Below are positions 54,082-64,000 of a DNA stretch of 64,000 bases, piece by piece. Position 1 is the stretch's first letter, and every line of letters begins with the position of its first letter. The notes under the pieces were generated by a model. It was given only the letters and a program-made list of their open reading frames with translations, searched no databases and had not been told where the DNA came from. The position numbers were made by a program, and so were the translations under genes. Source of the DNA: Mesotoga sp. Brook.08.105.5.1 (GTDB taxonomy: Bacteria; Thermotogota; Thermotogae; Petrotogales; Kosmotogaceae); assembly GCF_002752635.1 (NCBI RefSeq), contig NZ_AYTW01000016.1, forward strand, positions 62,001 through 126,000. Direction: 5' to 3'.

Positions 54082-57000
54082 TTATCTTCTAAGTTTCGTT
54101 TTGAATATAAGCCAGCCAGAGGAGCCTGGCTGCAACGCACCGAGTATCTTTGTGATATTAACCGTCAGAACTCCCCCCTCGCAGAAGGCCCAATCAAGAT
54201 TAGCGTCGCCACCGTCTTCGGCGACCAGCAGATGCTCGCTGCCATCGACAGAGAGAATCACGTTACCGTGTGAACTGCCCATAGAATAACTGCTCTGAAG
54301 TAACTGCAAATCTCTATCCAGAGGATCGGTAATCACGACCGAAGGAATCGAAAGAGTTCCATTGTTGGCAAATGAGATCCTGTACTCGATTATCTCCCCG
54401 GGCTTTCCTTCAGATGACAATCCCCAGTCACCCGAGATCGAGAAATTGCGGGTCTCTTTGCGTATCGAGAGGCCCTCGGCTCCAACGGTAATTGTATCGT
54501 AAGTCTCGGCGCTATCGCTTCCCGCAGAATTAGACCAGTCTTGAACTGCCCTGACTTTTATTGCGTCGAACGTGCCGCTGATGGCTTCAGTGGGTATGTT
54601 GACTGTTAATCTAAAATAGTACCTTGCCGGAGACCTTGCGATATTGTTATCCCACAGACCCAGCACATTCCCTGCCGAATCGAGCTCATAAACAGCGATA
54701 CTAAAGCCTTGAGATGAAATGGTCTCCAGAGAAACGCTACCATAAGTTGCAACGAACAGAGAATGATCGATACTGACGGTGCTTCCCGGAAGTCCCGAAA
54801 CGGTGTTTATACCTTCGATGAGCAGTCTCTTCACATCTGCAAAATTGTTGAAGGCAAAAGAATCAACACTCGAGTTTATCGTTATAGTATTTCTCTCTTC
54901 AAGAGGGGCAGACCCGTCGCTATCATGGTCGCCCGTTGATGTATATGCCGGAAGATCCGTCTCTCTTATTACGATTGGATAGACAGGATCTCCGGAGACG
55001 AAGAATCTATAAAGACCGTCCTGGTCTGTGTATCTTGTAAATTTGTCCGAACCGTTTGTCAGTGTAACCAACACTCCCGGTATTCCCGCCTCTCCCGGAT
55101 CTCTTGTAGCATTATTGGCCTGAGAGATGACGCCTGCACCGGTGTCATCGAAGACAAAACCTTTCACAATAAAACCTTTGAAATCACCGAAATCGGCCGT
55201 TTTGTTTACTGTATCTACTATCACTTCAACCCAGTTCGGAGTCGTGGATATGTATCCAACAGGATCAGATCCTTCAGTTGATGAATTGAAGAGATTCTGG
55301 GCGTCTTCCACAACTCTGAAAGTTCCCTGCGAAACATCGAAGCTATAAAAGCCTTCATTGTCCGTCTGAGTGTAAGACTGGAAAGTCCAGCCGCTTCCAT
55401 CAAACTTCCAGAGCTTCAGCCTGACTCCCGCAATACCGGGTTCGGCATAGTCGCGGGTCCTGTTGAAATTGAGATCTTCATAGACGTAACCGCTGATCTT
55501 CAGACCCGAACCAACTGATTTATTCGGACCGAACTCGGAAGTACTGTAAGCAAAAATACCGAGAACGTTACTGAAGCTTTCGTGACGGGTTATAGCTGTT
55601 ATGACTTTTGTGTCCTCAGAGACAGGGGAGACATTGCCCTCAAAGTTTCCCTGAGAATCTACTGTAAATGACCCGATATACTTTATTCCTTCACCGTAGT
55701 CCTCTCCCGAATAAGAGTCTCCGTCCCCTGCTCTTGCAGAGTATATCTCAACGACAGAACCGGCGAAGACTGCGCTGGGAGTGTTCTGACCTACAAATCC
55801 CTGAATAGACAGAGCGCTACCGCTTCGCGTTGCCAGAGCTATTACAGGGTGATCGATACCCGTATTACCATAGCTTTCATTGAGAAGCCCGTCGTTTGGA
55901 TTCACACCCTCAATCATGTCCGAAGATGGCGCTCTGAGAAGATCAATCGCCAGGCCGCGATTATCACCAAAAGAGTTTAGCGAAAAGTCGCCATAACTTG
56001 AATCGCTGCTAACCCTTATACCGGAACCGCCAAAAGAGCCGTTGATGATTGACTTTCTGATAACCGCTCCCACAGAATCGTTGAGAGATATGGCCGAAGC
56101 GGTTGAATCGACGATCGTTGTATTCTCCAGAAGCGTCAGTTTGTCTCCCTGTGTATAGACACCGTTTCCGTGAGTCACGCCGGCGTGGCTTCCGCCATTC
56201 GCTTCTACGATAGAGTTTCTTAAAGTAACTGAACTCGCCGGAGAGACTATCGAAACGCCATTTCCGTCGGTTCCCGAAGGACCGATGCCGTTGTCCAGTA
56301 CAATTACCCTGTTTACATCTATGGTATTTCCAGTCAGCAGAAGACCGGAGCCGTTGTAAGCGATATACGAGTCTTTTAGAGTTCCGCTTGCGTTGATAAC
56401 CAGACCGTATCATCTGTTTAGATTGCTATCTTCAGGTCTAGATCCATCGGCTCTCGCCCCGCTCACAATATTATCAAGATTGAAGTTCTGGCCATTAATG
56501 ATTACCGGAGCGGTAGCGTCGCCGACAGTGCCGCCACCGTTAAAGAAGGCGATGTTCTTCAACGAGAATCCTCCCGCGGTTGCCGAAGTTCTCAGAACAT
56601 ACTCTAGACCGTTACAGTCTATCTCGATCTCTTTGCCGTTGAGTTGGGGTATGGCAATTTTATCGATTCCGGCAAGACCGCCCCCAAAGTTTGAGACGTT
56701 ACTGTTTATGATGTTCCCCTGCACAGTGTATACAGTGCCATCAATGGTTGTCTGGGTGTCGGTAATGTCCGGCAAGGCTGCCTGAGTCTGTATCGTCCAC
56801 CAGCTGTTGCTTCCGAAAGATGAATTTTGAGGAGTCTGCATGACGAATCTCGCCGCATTGGCTCCGGCAATTGCATTTGAGTTCAGCACGAACTGTCGCA
56901 GCGTTCCCTGATTGCCGGCAACTCTGAAGCCATTATCTCCAGTGTCGTTAGTGTTGACAATCACGTTGAACGAGAAGCCATGATCGATCCCGCTTACGGA

Positions 57001-59274
57001 TTGAGTGCTTTCCGAAAGGTCAACTGCAGACAAATGCTGAAAGGTGCTCTGACTGACGGACTTACTCCAGGTCGCGAATCTGTCTGAGATTGAGGGATCT
57101 AAACCGCCAAAGGCCTGTACATCATTGTAAGCACCGTCTTTGAACTCGCGTTTGAAGGTCTGTTCGGCCCAGGGAGTCGCAGGTGGAAATCCGGAATTGA
57201 GTGCTGTCGGAGCGACACTCTTCGAATCCACAACGACGTAGTATCTATATTGAGGCAAAGGTCCGAAAGAGTAGTTGCCATTGGAATCGGTATTAGTCTC
57301 CGCGACAAACACGTCACCATTACTGATCGCGTCGTTACCGTCGGCCTCTCTGTAAATTCTCACCCTAACGTTAGTCTTTGGCAGATCGACACCCGAAACA
57401 AAAGGCCCACCATTGTCTCCTCGGTCTTCAAAGGCTTTTCCGGAGACTGTCAGCGAGATACTGCTACAAGTATTTTCCAAGAGCGCTACTTCTCTGAGTT
57501 CGCCGCTATTGTACTGCACATACGAGTCCATTGTATTGCCTTGATCGTCTCTCACTACTGCCTTAATTATGTAGTCTCCCTGAGGAACCTGAGAATTATT
57601 CCACTGCAACCTCCAGGGGTTAAACTGGTCCACGGCCGTTGCGTCTCCGATCAAGACCCACTCGAAACCGTCGTCGGCAACTCCGTTACCGTTATAGTCA
57701 AAATAATAGTAGAACTTAACGCTTGTTACCGTCGAACGTATTACTCCTGAGACGGCGGTATGCGAATCGAGCACAAAAGCCTCGATCGTGGAAGGACCGC
57801 AGCCGGAAACGCTGATCCTGGATGTCAGAGGAATCTGCGAAATATGCCCACATGAATTCACAAGGTCTCCAAAGGGGATAGGTTTATTAAGAGCCATCGT
57901 ATAGGTCCCCTGGAATGCAAGGTCTTTCTGTAAAGGATTGTTAGTGTTCGAACTTGTAGTGAACGCAAGCTGGAAGATATCGTCTGCAGTGAGTTTCGGT
58001 CCGCCTCTGGAAGTAGCGTCTAGAGCTGCCAGGGGTACCTGGATATCCAGAAGATAAACAGTGCCGAGCGAGGGATCTACGTACTTGATCACTCTGGTCC
58101 TTCCAAAATCCCATACCAAAGGCGAGGGATCGCGGTCCCAGTCTGCCGGTCTACCGGGTTCGCCGTCGGCGTTTGTCGGACTAATCAAGTGCTTTGCGCT
58201 GTCCTGTTTCCAGATCAGATCATTATCGTAGAGATACTGGTCTTTGATTGTGCTGAAATATACCTTTATATCGTCGGGCGCAATTCCTTGGTCGGTTCCG
58301 TCGAGTTCAATCGCGAAGTCTCTATAACCGTCGCCGTCTATATCTATAAGTATGTTCCATGTAGAAGATTTATAGGGAGTCCCAGAACCTTGTAGTTGTA
58401 GAGGGTTTTTGGCAAGCACCATTCTGAACATGAGATTGTCGCAGTCGGCGAAGAACTGTATCGCAGGCAGATTATGAGAACTGACGAAATCTGCTTCCTG
58501 CCTGGGACTGGTCCCGCCATTAGAATTGTCAGTATTGCCTGAAGCGTCGTAAATCGGGTCTCTCGAGTAAGTGTAAGGGATCCACTCGTTGGTTGCCGAA
58601 GTGCTTTCATTCACTCGAACATAGTCAAATTCGACCTGTGTCGGTCCCCAGGATCTGAGACCAACTCTTCCGTTCATGAAAGGGTTATCGCTGTCAGTGT
58701 ATCTCAAAACCTCAATTCCATCGACAAACATAGTGAATGTATTACCCATGGCCACTATGGTTACTTCATGCCATTCCAGCCAGTCGAAATCTGCGGCAGG
58801 CGTTCCCGAGGCTAGAACGCCGGACTCTCTACCATCTGTGACCTTTCTCAATGCGAATTTATTCCCAAGTCCCGGATCGACCTGAAAAGCGTAGGCGTTT
58901 ATGTTCCTGGCAGTACCTGTAGCCCTGACATATATCGCATAACCGGAGCCGCCGGACTGAATCCCGTCGGTGATCCTGCCAAAGCTCCTCACAACGTAAT
59001 CGCCCCAGCCTTCGTTCCCATCAAGTATCGCTCTGCGCTCGCCAGAAGCGGTAAGCGATAGAATACCGCCGGCTACATTCCAGGAATTCGTAGGGTAGTA
59101 ATCTATAAGGTCGTTGAGACTGTTGAACTCATAAGAAGCTAGCGGCTGGCTTGGATTATCCGGCCAGGGAGCGGGAAATCCCACCGGGTCTACGTAGCTT
59201 GTTATAGCTAGAGACAGGCTAAAAACTCCCGTCAGGAACAGGGCCATTGTAAAAAGCAGCCTCTTTTCCATCAT
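54082..59274 (-). CDS. Large surface protein (about 1730 residues) with one in-frame TGA
   Basis: From ATG 59274 the frame runs 954 codons to a TGA at 56410-56412 (after SNLNR). It then continues uninterrupted in the same frame (YGLVINASGTLKDSYIAYNG) for 775 codons to 54082. Part 1: signal peptide, a laminin-G/concanavalin-like domain (residues 45-220), a further beta domain, an SdrD-like repeat (AFEDRGDNGGPFVSG) and a right-handed beta-helix-like region beginning near 860. Part 2: the rest of the beta-helix, two SdrD B-type domains (YVYEDLNFNRTRDYAEPG; FDDTGAGVISQANNATRDPG) and a final DUF11 domain. The stop falls inside the beta-helix, so the two parts were one protein. First gene of the surface operon. 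Confidence 0.8.
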
Positions 59275-59451
59275 TCACCCACAGTCGAGTAGAGAACATA
59301 CTCAGTCTTGTCTCAGAAGTATTATTGGCTAGAATGAGTAAATACTTTTAAATCATTCTAATTTATAATTCAACCAACGCACAAACATGTTACATACCTA
59401 TTCTATCTCAACTCAGGCTGATAAGATACTAGAAATGGAGTCTGAATTTAC
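59275..59451. other. Upstream region of the surface operon
   Basis: AT-rich gap that should hold the promoter of the 15-kb operon. The minus strand has TTGAAT and TATAAA-like hexamers near 59345-59375, but no pair with good spacing that I would commit to. Confidence 0.35.
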
Positions 59452-59725
59452 TTAGCCGTTGGCCGGCCTCTGTTCTCCGAAGAAACAGCTTTTACGGAGA
59501 ACGGAGAACCGATGACGGTCAACATGGTCTTCATCAGAGTCCCCGGACGTTTCTCCGGGCATCACTTTCTGCGCAGCAGCATCAATTCTTGACGAAGTCG
59601 GCCTTGCGTCCGCCGATGTTCTCCGGCGTCTTGCGTCTAATCTTTCGTTCTTCTTCGTGCCTAGAGTTCGCAACTTGGAACTGGCAACTTGCAACTGTTC
59701 TTGGCCGCGCCGCGTGACTGGCTCA
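59452..59725. repeat. GC-rich island with repeated short motifs
   Basis: About 270 bp unlike its surroundings. The 7-mer TTCTCCG or its complement CGGAGAA appears five times (tandem as CGGAGAACGGAGAAC), and a second motif, GCAACTTG/CAACTG, recurs in tandem near 59670-59695. The open frames here do not look like real protein. Confidence 0.6.
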
Positions 59726-61336
59726 TCAATCACCTTCTAAGTCCGCGAGCCTCTCCCTTTCGTCTATCTTCCTTCCTTGCTCATCGACCGCGCAGGACTG
59801 GCCGTCGATAATGGCTGTTCGAACTGCCCCTTTGGCTACTGACATCTTGCTCAAACCCGGGGCATCGAGGATGCCCAGTTTGATTGCCGTGTAAATTGTC
59901 TCGGGCGATGTGAGCTCGCCTGTTTTGATCTTCTCCATTGCCTCTATGATCGTTGCAGATTCACTCTTGAGGTATTCCTTGTGGTTCTGAATCTCCTTAT
60001 CCTGCTTGAAGTCGGGAATCCCTTTGATCGCCTCGTTTATCGCCTGTTTGGCCATCTTCGCGCTTTCTATGATCTCTACATCTGAGGCCCTTCTTGTCGC
60101 TTCACAGTAAGCGACAACATGAACAATCTCCGGGTCAATGTTCATAGCAGTATAAACGGATGTTACCAGCTGACCCATAGCCAGATTTGGGTCGGCTGGA
60201 AGAGACATAAGTCCGGGCCTTACCATCGTAACTGGCGTGAAGTTCTCATCCTTCAAAGACTCGATCAACTCTTTTTTTGCGAGCGCCTTTGCCAGATCCA
60301 TTCTTGGAGAGATCCCCGGTGGCGTGTTAAACATGTACTGCGCAACGTACACTTCTACGCCGAGGCGCTTAGCGCAGAGGGCGGCAAGATAGGCGGTAGT
60401 CACTTCGACTGCAGCATGGCAGTATCTTAGCGCCCACTGATGGGCCTCGTTTATCTCGACCGGGATGCCCTTTCCTCCGTTCCAGGCGATCGCTCCCTGA
60501 TTGTCTCTTATCGCTTCGAGCAGTTCGCGATCCGATCTCCCATCTAGCTGCGAGTACCAGGTTAGAGGAATCGCCGCCCAGGCGTTGTTCAGCGTCTCTT
60601 TGAAGAGAAGAGAGAACTTCAGAAGATCTCTTGTTCCTGAGTAGCAGCGCATCAAGGGATAGTTCCCTGTTCGGCTTGCCTCATACATTCTTTCAAAATC
60701 CTCTCTAGTTCTGAAGGGAGCGCCGCCGGCTCCGTCTTCGGAAGAGATCATATCCTCCTGCTGAAAGAACCATTGCTGGCAGTTCTGATCCGGGGCAAGT
60801 GAGATGATATCCAGCAATCCGGATTCGGCGAGATTCCGGACGGCCTTCTCAGTTGCTTCAACGGTTTCCAGGCCTATATGATGCCTTATCAAAGGATAGG
60901 GCTTCTTAGATGTTATTCTTTCGAGAAGCGACTGCGGGTAATCAACCTCGCCTTTTGCATCTGTCGTGCCCCTGAGGAACATAACGACTTCTTCCGGCAT
61001 CTCGCTGCCATCGAAGACCTTCTCGAAGAGACCGCTTCTCTCTGCTATTTCAGCAGTCTCAACCGTTCCACCGAAGATCAGTCTTTTCTCGATCCCCCTG
61101 TTCTCCAGAGACAGTTTCAGTTCGCGCAGTAGCTGCTCGCAAGACTCCTTGCCCAATCTGTAGCTCACCGCAACTATGTCAGGCGAAGCCTCTTCCACAC
61201 TGTCCAACAGCTTGTCTATGCCGATTACACTTCCAATGTATGTCGTCTCGTAGCCTTCCCTTTCGGCCAGATGGAGGAAATTCAGAATGCCAGCAGTGTG
61301 TATGTCGCTCCCGATAGCTCCCGCCAGTATCTTCAT
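59726..61336 (-). CDS. B12-binding, mutase-like fusion protein
   Basis: 536 residues from ATG 61336. The N-terminal 130 residues are a cobalamin-binding Rossmann domain: AGAIGSDIHTAGILNFLHLA carries the DxHxxG motif (DIHTAG), and RLIFGGTVE supplies the later glycine motif. The remaining 400 residues look like a TIM-barrel catalytic unit (AWNGGKGIPVEINEAHQWAL, YVAQYMFNTPPGISPRMDLA, VRPGLMSLPADPNLAMGQLV), loosely like glutamate mutase large subunits. Both parts on one chain suggest an adenosylcobalamin mutase acting on an amino acid or acid. The start lies 1 base after the stop of an opine dehydrogenase gene, so the two are tightly linked. Substrate unknown. Confidence 0.75.
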   Translation of the reverse strand: MKILAGAIGSDIHTAGILNFLHLAEREGYETTYIGSVIGIDKLLDSVEEASPDIVAVSYRLGKESCEQLLRELKLSLENRGIEKRLIFGGTVETAEIAERSGLFEKVFDGSEMPEEVVMFLRGTTDAKGEVDYPQSLLERITSKKPYPLIRHHIGLETVEATEKAVRNLAESGLLDIISLAPDQNCQQWFFQQEDMISSEDGAGGAPFRTREDFERMYEASRTGNYPLMRCYSGTRDLLKFSLLFKETLNNAWAAIPLTWYSQLDGRSDRELLEAIRDNQGAIAWNGGKGIPVEINEAHQWALRYCHAAVEVTTAYLAALCAKRLGVEVYVAQYMFNTPPGISPRMDLAKALAKKELIESLKDENFTPVTMVRPGLMSLPADPNLAMGQLVTSVYTAMNIDPEIVHVVAYCEATRRASDVEIIESAKMAKQAINEAIKGIPDFKQDKEIQNHKEYLKSESATIIEAMEKIKTGELTSPETIYTAIKLGILDAPGLSKMSVAKGAVRTAIIDGQSCAVDEQGRKIDERERLADLEGD

Positions 61337-61337
61337 A

Positions 61338-62417
61338 TCAATTCCCTTCCTCCACGTACCTGGTAAGTTCTTCAATAGACATTTTATCGACACCGAGACT
61401 GGCCAGACTTCTACCCCCGCTCCAGAAGTCTCTCTCCATAACCGCTCCAGCAATATTGATTATCGAATCTATGACTTTAGTCTCTATTTTGAGCTTCTTT
61501 CCGAAGCAGCTGATCGGAACGAGGCTCATCGGCACATCTTCCATTATGTATCTGTTCTCTATGCTTATCGGGGCCATTATCCCTCTGTAGCCTTCGTTGC
61601 TGTGAATGGCCGTATATAGGTCTTCGCCTTTGACGTCATAAGCATAGTCAAGCCACTCCTTGGCGCCCATTGCCTCAACGCCAAGAGTTTTCGTGACCTC
61701 GCAGCGCTCTCTGTCCAGCGCTTCCAGAGCTCTCGCGACCGATGGGCTTATGCCTTCTAAGTAGAACTGGAAGTCTCCGTGTTTTGTCTCAATCCAACCG
61801 GCGTTCATAAGTATCGCACCGGGATGAAAGACTGCGCCTATGTTGTTGAAACTCGTGTAAAGTACGTTCTTCGCCAGTGTAAACTCGGGCATGATCTCGC
61901 TTATTATTGGCATGATCGCCTCGTTTTCCTTTGAAGGCAGAACAGAAATCGGAACGGCGTTCTTTATCCTGAATATCCTTACCATCCCTGGACCAGAAAT
62001 TCTCGAAGCGAAGACGAAGGTTTGGGCCTCGGCAATTACCACTTTCTCTCTAACGCCCTTCTCCCTGAAGATCTTATCGAACTCCAGCGCCCCTCCGGTT
62101 CGGCCCGGATTCAGAACTATGATTTGCCCTTCCGTAACGCAGTCGGCCAGACCGGCGGCAATCTGAGCATGAGCAAAGGCAGGCACGACCACCATGATTG
62201 CCTCTGCCCCATTTATCGCCTTCTTCATATCCGTTCCGACGTACTTGAGTTTGGCCTTTCCGCTGGACTCACCTTCAACTCTTATTTTCCGGTCATCAAG
62301 TATCGGTAGTATTCTCTTTTGACTCCTGTTGTAAAGCGAGACATCATGTCCTCGCATCGCAAGGACCGCCGAAAGAGCTTGTCCACCGTTGCCAGCTCCA
62401 ATTACAGCTATCTTCAT
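61338..62417 (-). CDS. Opine (octopine/nopaline-type) dehydrogenase
   Basis: 359 residues from ATG 62417 (SD GGGGAGGTGG); the longer frame to 62624 is not translated, having no ribosome site. Rossmann fold with MKIAVIGAGNGGQALSAVLA, then the family's C-terminal helical domain with the catalytic His in NNIGAVFHPGAILMNAG. These enzymes reversibly join an amino acid and a 2-oxo acid through a reduced imine. Within the pair it could feed or drain the B12-dependent mutase's amino acid. Confidence 0.88.
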   Translation of the reverse strand: MKIAVIGAGNGGQALSAVLAMRGHDVSLYNRSQKRILPILDDRKIRVEGESSGKAKLKYVGTDMKKAINGAEAIMVVVPAFAHAQIAAGLADCVTEGQIIVLNPGRTGGALEFDKIFREKGVREKVVIAEAQTFVFASRISGPGMVRIFRIKNAVPISVLPSKENEAIMPIISEIMPEFTLAKNVLYTSFNNIGAVFHPGAILMNAGWIETKHGDFQFYLEGISPSVARALEALDRERCEVTKTLGVEAMGAKEWLDYAYDVKGEDLYTAIHSNEGYRGIMAPISIENRYIMEDVPMSLVPISCFGKKLKIETKVIDSIINIAGAVMERDFWSGGRSLASLGVDKMSIEELTRYVEEGN

Positions 62418-62713
62418 AGAACCACCTCCCCAATCCCCTGTGCAGAAAAAGAATAAGAAACAAATGATAACCTGCAAAGAACAGATACTCCAAAGCGAAT
62501 GGAATGTCTGCACTCCCATTATACAGAAATCCTCCTTGTGAACTAAGTGAATGAAGCCTTCTGAGCTAGTTGGAACGCGATGCGCGGACCTGGCTTCAGA
62601 AATGAATTTTGGAGATTTCCTCACATGATATAATTATTATGTGTCAGAATAGTAATGATCCCAGAAGTAGCTTCAGGTAAGTCTTCGCATGGAACAAAAT
62701 GGAGGGATTTTTG

Positions 62714-64000
62714 ATGAGCGGAATCGCTGTATTCTATAGGGGCGAGAGAGAAATGATAGAAGACTCGCTATCTTTCCTTGCACACAGGGGGAGCGAGCCA
62801 AGAGTCCTCGCGGCAGGCGGAGAGGTAGTTATGGGCGCTGTGTTGAGCAATGCCTATGAGGATAACATGAATGTCTTTGAAGGGCATGGTGAGTACGTCG
62901 TTTTCGACGGTTTTCTCAGAAACTGCTCCGATGCGCCCTGGCCGGAGAAGATACTGAGTCTTCATAGGAAGTATGGAAATCGATTCATAGATAGACTGGA
63001 CGGCTCTTTTGCCTTCGCAATTCATACAGCCGGAGAAACTCTGATCGCCCGAGATCCTTTAGGACTGAAGCCTCTTTACTACTGCTTCATAAACGGGTCG
63101 ATCGCGTGTGCTTCCGAACTCAAGGCTCTGACCGCCTTCTGTAGTGAGGTAAAGGTCTTTCCGCCGGGTTACTACTTCTCTTCCATCGAAGGGTTCAAGA
63201 AGTACTCCTCACTCGAAGACCTGCTTACAGATGAGTCAGATGCTCGAAACGAAGAAGAGGCAGCTGAACTGCTGCGGAGTTCTCTTGAAGAGGCCGTTGA
63301 AAAGCGACTCTCAGCAGTTAAGTCTGACGCGGTAGTCTTCTTGAGCGGCGGTTTGGACAGCAGTTGTATCGCAGCCGTTGCTAGTTCGCTGAGCGGGTCC
63401 TTGAGAACATTTACTGTTGGAAGCGGCGACGGGGAAGACCCGGAATACGCAAGGGAGGTTTCCGAGTATCTCGGCACGGATCATAGAGAGTACACCTATG
63501 ATTTCGATGAGATGCTCGAAGTCTTGCCCGAAGTAATCTATCATCTCGAGTCGTTCGATCCTCCATTGGTCAGAAGCGCTATTCCCAATTACCTCGTTTC
63601 GAAGCTGGCAGCCGATGAAGGCAGTTCCTTCGTCTTCATGGGAGAGGGGGCCGACGAACTCTTCGCCGGCTATGAGTACATGAAGGATCTGCCCACTGCA
63701 GAGTCTATAGACAAAGAGTCGATGAGGATTACAAAAAACGGTTATCGCTCGGGCTTCCAGCGGAACGACAGAATGAGTCTTGCATTCGGAATCGAATTCG
63801 ATGTACCCTTTATGGACCCTTCGGTGTTGAACCTTGCCTTCTCCATACCCGCTGAATGGAAGATCCACGGACCCGAGAAGACAGAGAAGTGGATTCTCAG
63901 AAAGGCGTTCGAAAACGAGCTGCCGGAGAGCGTCGTGTGGCGGAAGAAGAGCAAGTTCAGCGTGGGTTCGGGCTCATCGCATCTGATGAAAGAGTATGCG
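62714..64000 (+). CDS. Asparagine synthetase-like protein, N-terminal Ser instead of Cys (runs off the window)
   Basis: 429 codons inside the window, no stop yet. The N-terminus reads MSGIAVFYRGERE; canonical enzymes read MCGIAGF, Cys2 being the glutaminase nucleophile. The rest of the glutaminase domain is present (RLDGSFAFAIHTAGE, ARDPLGLKPLYYC), and the synthetase domain has the ATP pyrophosphatase loop FLSGGLDSS near residue 210, VGSGDGEDPEYAREVSEYLG, and MGEGADELFAGYEYM. Ser2 could still act as a weak nucleophile, or the enzyme may use free ammonia. SD GGAGGGA precedes the ATG. Divergent from the opine dehydrogenase gene. Confidence 0.9.
   Translation, partial: MSGIAVFYRGEREMIEDSLSFLAHRGSEPRVLAAGGEVVMGAVLSNAYEDNMNVFEGHGEYVVFDGFLRNCSDAPWPEKILSLHRKYGNRFIDRLDGSFAFAIHTAGETLIARDPLGLKPLYYCFINGSIACASELKALTAFCSEVKVFPPGYYFSSIEGFKKYSSLEDLLTDESDARNEEEAAELLRSSLEEAVEKRLSAVKSDAVVFLSGGLDSSCIAAVASSLSGSLRTFTVGSGDGEDPEYAREVSEYLGTDHREYTYDFDEMLEVLPEVIYHLESFDPPLVRSAIPNYLVSKLAADEGSSFVFMGEGADELFAGYEYMKDLPTAESIDKESMRITKNGYRSGFQRNDRMSLAFGIEFDVPFMDPSVLNLAFSIPAEWKIHGPEKTEKWILRKAFENELPESVVWRKKSKFSVGSGSSHLMKEYA

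Noticed and set aside
56410-56412. TGA as a selenocysteine codon
   Set aside because: The site lies in a beta-helix of a surface protein with no redox context, and no convincing SECIS-type hairpin was seen right after it.
62768-63868. Minus-strand frames at the right end, up to 185 codons
   Set aside because: They are shadows of the asparagine-synthetase-like gene, which is open on the plus strand through to the window edge.

Overview
The window looks like chromosome from a Thermotogota bacterium, most likely a mesophilic Kosmotogaceae member such as Mesotoga. This is inferred from the style of the proteins (LeuS, CorA, the Prx6-type peroxiredoxin with two C-terminal cysteines, sugar ABC systems, large DUF11/SdrD surface proteins), the strong GGAGGT ribosome sites, and frequent GTG/TTG starts. 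No rRNA, tRNA or CRISPR array was seen.

Layout. 1-5.6 kb (minus): two tandem HAD phosphatases, inorganic pyrophosphatase, a subtilase lipoprotein and an Ig/FN3-type lipoprotein. 5.6-7.5 kb: decayed genes. 7.5-12.6 kb: leuS, a broken methyltransferase, a DUF1848 protein and a UPF0316 membrane protein. 12.6-16 kb (minus): aldo-keto reductase, corrinoid-binding protein, FtsX-type permease and ABC ATPase in one overlapping operon. 16.2-17.4 kb: a small unknown gene and a peroxiredoxin behind a perfect sigma-70 promoter. 17.6-23.2 kb: a sugar ABC transporter, a GpgS-like glycosyltransferase and an RpiR regulator. 23.3-31.6 kb (minus): a complete phosphate locus (pstSCAB-phoU-phoB-phoR), flanked by a frameshifted MEDS/HD-GYP gene and a secreted phosphatase. 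31.8-32.9 kb: corA behind a structured leader with a short acidic/proline open reading frame. 32.9-37.4 kb (minus): a four-gene surface-glycan operon. 37.4-42.6 kb: uvsE, a GerMN-domain protein, a transglutaminase-like protein and a bcp peroxiredoxin, plus a possible orphan RNA. 42.6-44.3 kb: decayed GNAT and transposase genes. 44.3-59.3 kb (minus): a four-gene surface operon ending in a 2198-residue protein with a predicted beta-barrel core. 59.7-62.4 kb (minus): a B12-binding mutase-like protein translationally linked to an opine dehydrogenase. 62.7 kb to the edge (plus): an asparagine-synthetase-like protein whose catalytic Cys2 is Ser.

How the parts fit. The phosphate locus carries uptake (PstSCAB), signalling (PhoU/PhoR/PhoB) and scavenging (phosphatase) together. 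The 15-kb surface operon shares an N-terminal module between two of its proteins and plausibly builds toga-surface material, perhaps decorated by the nearby glycan operon. The strongest candidates for something new are the corA leader (an EPP-containing leader peptide plus a stem that hides the corA ribosome site), the surface operon with its barrel protein and in-frame TGA, the B12-mutase/opine-dehydrogenase pair, and a dispersed 35-bp repeat found three times in decayed or intergenic DNA.

At least seven genes are broken by frameshifts or stops. Whether these are true pseudogenes or assembly errors cannot be settled from the sequence alone.
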